Part shown: piece after piece, positions 61,666 through 64,000 of the stretch | Layout: every line of letters begins with the position of its first letter | Numbering within the stretch: position 1 is the stretch's first letter | NCBI GenBank assembly: GCA_030653385.1 | Contig: JAURZM010000047.1 | Location: 62,001-126,000 of the forward strand | Length of the DNA: 64,000 bases | Reading direction: 5' to 3' | Origin: Rubrivivax sp. | GTDB taxonomy: Bacteria > Pseudomonadota > Gammaproteobacteria > Burkholderiales > Burkholderiaceae_C | Translations under genes and position numbers: made by a program | Notes under the pieces: model-generated | What the model saw: only the letters and a program-made list of their open reading frames with translations | Told to the model about the DNA's origin: nothing | Database searches by the model: none

Positions 61666-63571
61666 CTTGTTTCCAGAACGCCTCGACCTGTGCGGCGGTC
61701 AGCGCCCGGGCCGCGGACGACTCGTCATTCATGGGCACGTCCGAAAACAGCAGCGCAAAGCTGTAGTGACGGTAGTGCACCCGCAAGCCCTCCAGGCTGA
61801 CGGGCATCGCCACCAGGCCGGCATAGGCGCCGATGTGGACCTCTTGGCCGCACTGGCGCATGTCGGCCGGGTCGCCCAGGCAGGTGCCGTAGTTGCCCTT
61901 CTTGCCCCACAGGCGGATCGCCTTGTAGAAGTCGGCCACCACCGCTGTCTTGCCCAACGCTGCGGCCTCTTCCGCCACCACCCGGCGCACCGCCAGGCCG
62001 GCCAGGCCGTCTTTGCTGACCGATTCCAGAAACTCGGCGCGCGCCCGGTGGGTGTTGTTCAACAGCGTCGCGTTGAACACACCCTCGTAGACATGCGCCA
62101 GGTCGGCTGCGGTGGTCAGGTTGCGCAGGCCGGCAGGGTCCACGCGTTCGTTGACCACGTCCCAATAGCCGCAGCCCACGTTGTGGCGCAGCTGGGTGTC
62201 CACCATGCCCACCGCAGCGGCCGTGGCGTTCAGCGCGTCGAAGCCGCCGTAGCGCAGCACCACACCGCGCGTGGTGCGGTTGTCCGACGCAGCCATCATG
62301 CGGTCCAGGCCCCACTCCAGCGAGCTGTACAGCGCATAGCCGTCGTGTTCGTGCTGGGGCTTCGGGCAGCGGTCCTTGGGCACGTGGTTCGAGCCTTCGG
62401 CCGGGTAGTTGTAGTAGGTGAAGAGGCTGTCCAGGCTGTCGTTGCCGGCCTGCACCTGGCGCATCGCGTGCAGCAGGTGCAGCACCTTGATGGCACTGGC
62501 GGTCTCGGCGCGGCGCTCACCGTTGTAGTTGGCCAGCACCGGGCCGTCCACGCGCTTGATGAAGGCCGAGAAGATGCCCAGCGGGTTCTGGTTGGCATCC
62601 AGGAAGGGCGCAAACGCCGTGCGCAGGCGCCGTTCGGTGGCGTTGGCGTTGTCGATCAGCACGGCGTCGAAGCGGCGCCCGCTGGTGGTGCTGTAGCTGA
62701 CGATGTCCACCGGCCGTGCGCCCAGCTGCTGGGCATGCTGGTTCAGGTCCAGCAGCGACCGGAAGCCGTACTTGTGCCACCAGGCCGAGTTGTCGGCGCC
62801 GGTGTTGCGCACCTGCACAAAGAGGTAGCGGCCGCCCGGCACCCGCGCGAGCTTGACGACACGGCCCTGGAAGGCCGTGGTGCGTGTGGCGATCTGCGCC
62901 GGCGTGAGGTCGGCTTCCCAGTCGAACAGGCGAAAGTCGCTGCCGGTGTTGCGCACGAACACGGCGTTGTAGCGCCGCGCAGCACCGGTGCCCCAGCCGT
63001 CCAGGTCGATCGGTCGTGAGCCTGTGGCCTGCATGTGGGCATGCAACTGGTTGTGTGTCACGCCCAGCAGGTAAGACCAGTCGCGCCGCGCGCCGCCGCT
63101 GTTGGACACCATCACCACCGCATAGCGGATCTGGCCGCCACCGCGGTCGTAGCGGTCGATCTCGATCAGCCGGCCCTGGTTGGCGTTGACCAGCGCCGCC
63201 ACCTGCTCGGCCGTCTGGTCGTAGTACCACCACCAGCCCGGCACGGCGTAGGCGCCGGTGTTGGGCACCAGACGCGCCAGGAAACGCGGTTCCCCGCCGT
63301 TGGTGACCGCGCTCACCTCCAGGCCGACGATGCGTGCGTTGTGCTCGGCCAGGCGGTCGGACAGCGCCTGTGGCGTCTGGTTGGTGTAACTCAACCAGCC
63401 GGTGGGGGTGTTGACCGAGTGGTCGTCGGTGAGCGCGGTGGTGTCCAGCGCGGCGCGCGAAGGGGACGCGCACAGCGCCGCCAGCGACAGCGCCAGCGTG
63501 CAGCCCAGCGTGCGGAACAGGGCGTGCCAGCTGCGCGGGGCGGCTGGTGGGACAAGCAGGGTTGCGGCCAT
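61613..63571 (-). CDS. Secreted polyglycine-hydrolase-like serine hydrolase
   Basis: A 652-residue exported protein (signal peptide ending SPSRA-AL). Residues about 60-300 are four to five repeats of roughly 50 residues, each with an RY/RF-x-A-V-x-V-x-N-T/S-G strand (RYAVVMVSNSGGARRDWSYL, RRYNAVFVRNTGSDFRLFDW, RYLFVQVRNTGADNSAWWHK). That matches the BTRD/PGH repeats of fungal and bacterial polyglycine hydrolases. The C-terminal beta-lactamase-like domain has Ser359-x-x-Lys362 (TASAIKVLHLLHAM) as nucleophile motif. GAGGAG precedes the ATG. It may cleave a host or competitor peptide. SARP-like repeats lie 69-86 bases upstream. Confidence 0.75.
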   Translation of the reverse strand: MAATLLVPPAAPRSWHALFRTLGCTLALSLAALCASPSRAALDTTALTDDHSVNTPTGWLSYTNQTPQALSDRLAEHNARIVGLEVSAVTNGGEPRFLARLVPNTGAYAVPGWWWYYDQTAEQVAALVNANQGRLIEIDRYDRGGGQIRYAVVMVSNSGGARRDWSYLLGVTHNQLHAHMQATGSRPIDLDGWGTGAARRYNAVFVRNTGSDFRLFDWEADLTPAQIATRTTAFQGRVVKLARVPGGRYLFVQVRNTGADNSAWWHKYGFRSLLDLNQHAQQLGARPVDIVSYSTTSGRRFDAVLIDNANATERRLRTAFAPFLDANQNPLGIFSAFIKRVDGPVLANYNGERRAETASAIKVLHLLHAMRQVQAGNDSLDSLFTYYNYPAEGSNHVPKDRCPKPQHEHDGYALYSSLEWGLDRMMAASDNRTTRGVVLRYGGFDALNATAAAVGMVDTQLRHNVGCGYWDVVNERVDPAGLRNLTTAADLAHVYEGVFNATLLNNTHRARAEFLESVSKDGLAGLAVRRVVAEEAAALGKTAVVADFYKAIRLWGKKGNYGTCLGDPADMRQCGQEVHIGAYAGLVAMPVSLEGLRVHYRHYSFALLFSDVPMNDESSAARALTAAQVEAFWKQVNPELLRPAIRDALLEW

Positions 63572-63639
63572 GAGGGGCTCCTCTTGCGCCGCATCCGGCG
63601 ACATGCCTGCAGCGCGTGCCGCCATGATCGGCAGCAGGC

Positions 63640-63657
63640 GTTGCTCAGCCGTTGCGC
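63640..63657 (-). promoter_or_regulatory. SARP-like direct repeats, site 3
   Basis: On the minus strand GCGCAACGGCTGAGCAAC: GCGCAAC (63657-63651) and GAGCAAC (63646-63640), an 11-base period. It is upstream of the serine hydrolase gene, in the same orientation relative to that gene as sites 1 and 2 are to theirs. Confidence 0.55.
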
Positions 63658-63666
63658 GGCTTGGGG

Positions 63667-64000
63667 CTAAGCCCTTGCCCTGCGCGCCACCAGCGCTGCC
63701 AAGCCCAGCACCATCATCAGCCAGGTGGCCGGTTCCGGCACCGGTGCCGGCACCAGGCTCATCGTCATCAGGATCGGGTCGTGGTCCGACACCTGGTCGA
63801 TGAACTCGGCGTTGGCGTGCACCACGTCGTAGGCCAGCCCGCTGGCGTTCAGCAGGTTGGAAGAGACCCACATGTGGTCCAGCGTCTGCAGATTGCCTTC
63901 GAAGCTGTAGGAATAGCGGTCACCCGCGGCCAGGGTGTGGGTCAGGTTGGTCAACCCGGCGGCGGCCAGCGGGGCCAGCGAACTGGCGAACTGGAAGTCG
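63667..64000 (-). CDS. PEP-CTERM exported endonuclease/exonuclease/phosphatase-like protein, C-terminal part
   Basis: The gene enters from the right edge; the last 110 residues are seen. GDRYSYSFEGNLQTLDHMWV, then FIDQVSDHDPILMTMSL are the final strands of an EEP-fold nuclease, with the catalytic DHD/DP pair at SDHDP. The tail VPEPATWLMMVLGLAALVAR plus RARA is a canonical PEP-CTERM sorting signal: a PEP motif, a membrane helix and a basic end. It would be cleaved by an exosortase and released or linked to surface polysaccharide. The rest of the nuclease lies outside the window. Confidence 0.82.
   Translation of the reverse strand, partial: DFQFASSLAPLAAAGLTNLTHTLAAGDRYSYSFEGNLQTLDHMWVSSNLLNASGLAYDVVHANAEFIDQVSDHDPILMTMSLVPAPVPEPATWLMMVLGLAALVARRARA

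Noticed and set aside
63658..63675. GGGCT-AGCCC palindrome at the end of the PEP-CTERM gene as a terminator
   Set aside because: Arms of five bases with almost no loop cannot form a stable hairpin, and it includes the stop codon.

Overview
The window is a GC-rich, gene-dense chromosomal segment from a betaproteobacterium of the order Burkholderiales. The evidence is gene content and order: rplM-rpsI, then a DUF6776-like membrane protein, a bactofilin and erpA; anmK and an M23 peptidase facing tyrS; a Bug-type solute receptor; a CoA ligase/Liv transporter cluster; and a PEP-CTERM protein. A member of the Rubrivivax/Leptothrix/Ideonella group is plausible, but the genus cannot be fixed from the sequence alone. 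I see no rRNA, tRNA, CRISPR array, intact insertion sequence or prophage.

Layout. 1-3.3 kb: end of an alpha/beta hydrolase, a CHAP-type amidase, a B12-binding-type radical SAM protein and a zinc-ribbon protein. 3.4-30.7 kb: a long run of envelope and osmotic stress genes. It holds a Cys-repeat exported protein, a single-domain response regulator, DUF3309, fumC, two BON lipoproteins, an orphan histidine kinase, a DUF1328/DUF883/YqjE-like operon, a large SARP/BTAD-ATPase regulator, a degenerate GGDEF protein, tandem Crp/Fnr regulators, an OmpA-like porin, a 2,781-residue NdvB-type cyclic glucan synthase, two DUF4398-type lipoproteins, a ferritin-like protein and CsbD. Several of its promoter regions share the heptamer GTCCTAC, and the Crp pair carries a strong palindromic operator. 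30.7-36.9 kb: DbpA and a SUV3-like helicase, divergently arranged, a D/R-repeat exported protein, a frameshifted DUF938 methyltransferase, a YciH/SUI1 factor and a GNAT enzyme.

36.9-45.1 kb is housekeeping: rplM, rpsI, DUF6776, bactofilin, erpA, anmK, an M23 peptidase, tyrS, a CDF metal transporter and dtd. 45.1-56.6 kb is a catabolic import unit: a Bug receptor, a PaaK-like ligase with two small partners, and a tightly packed minus-strand operon of AMP-forming acyl-CoA ligase, livG, livH, livM, a substrate-binding protein and livF. A divergent Crp/Fnr gene lies next to it, with a perfect inverted repeat between the two.

56.6-64.0 kb is the most unusual part. A second SARP/BTAD-ATPase regulator sits among genes for mainly exported proteins: a CBM-like protein, a lipoprotein, and a polyglycine-hydrolase-like serine hydrolase. 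Upstream of three transcription units here are paired copies of a GCGCAAC-type heptamer repeated every 11 bp, the arrangement known for SARP operators in actinomycetes. I propose this as a self-contained SARP-type secreted-protein regulon in a proteobacterium. The link is inferred from sequence pattern only.
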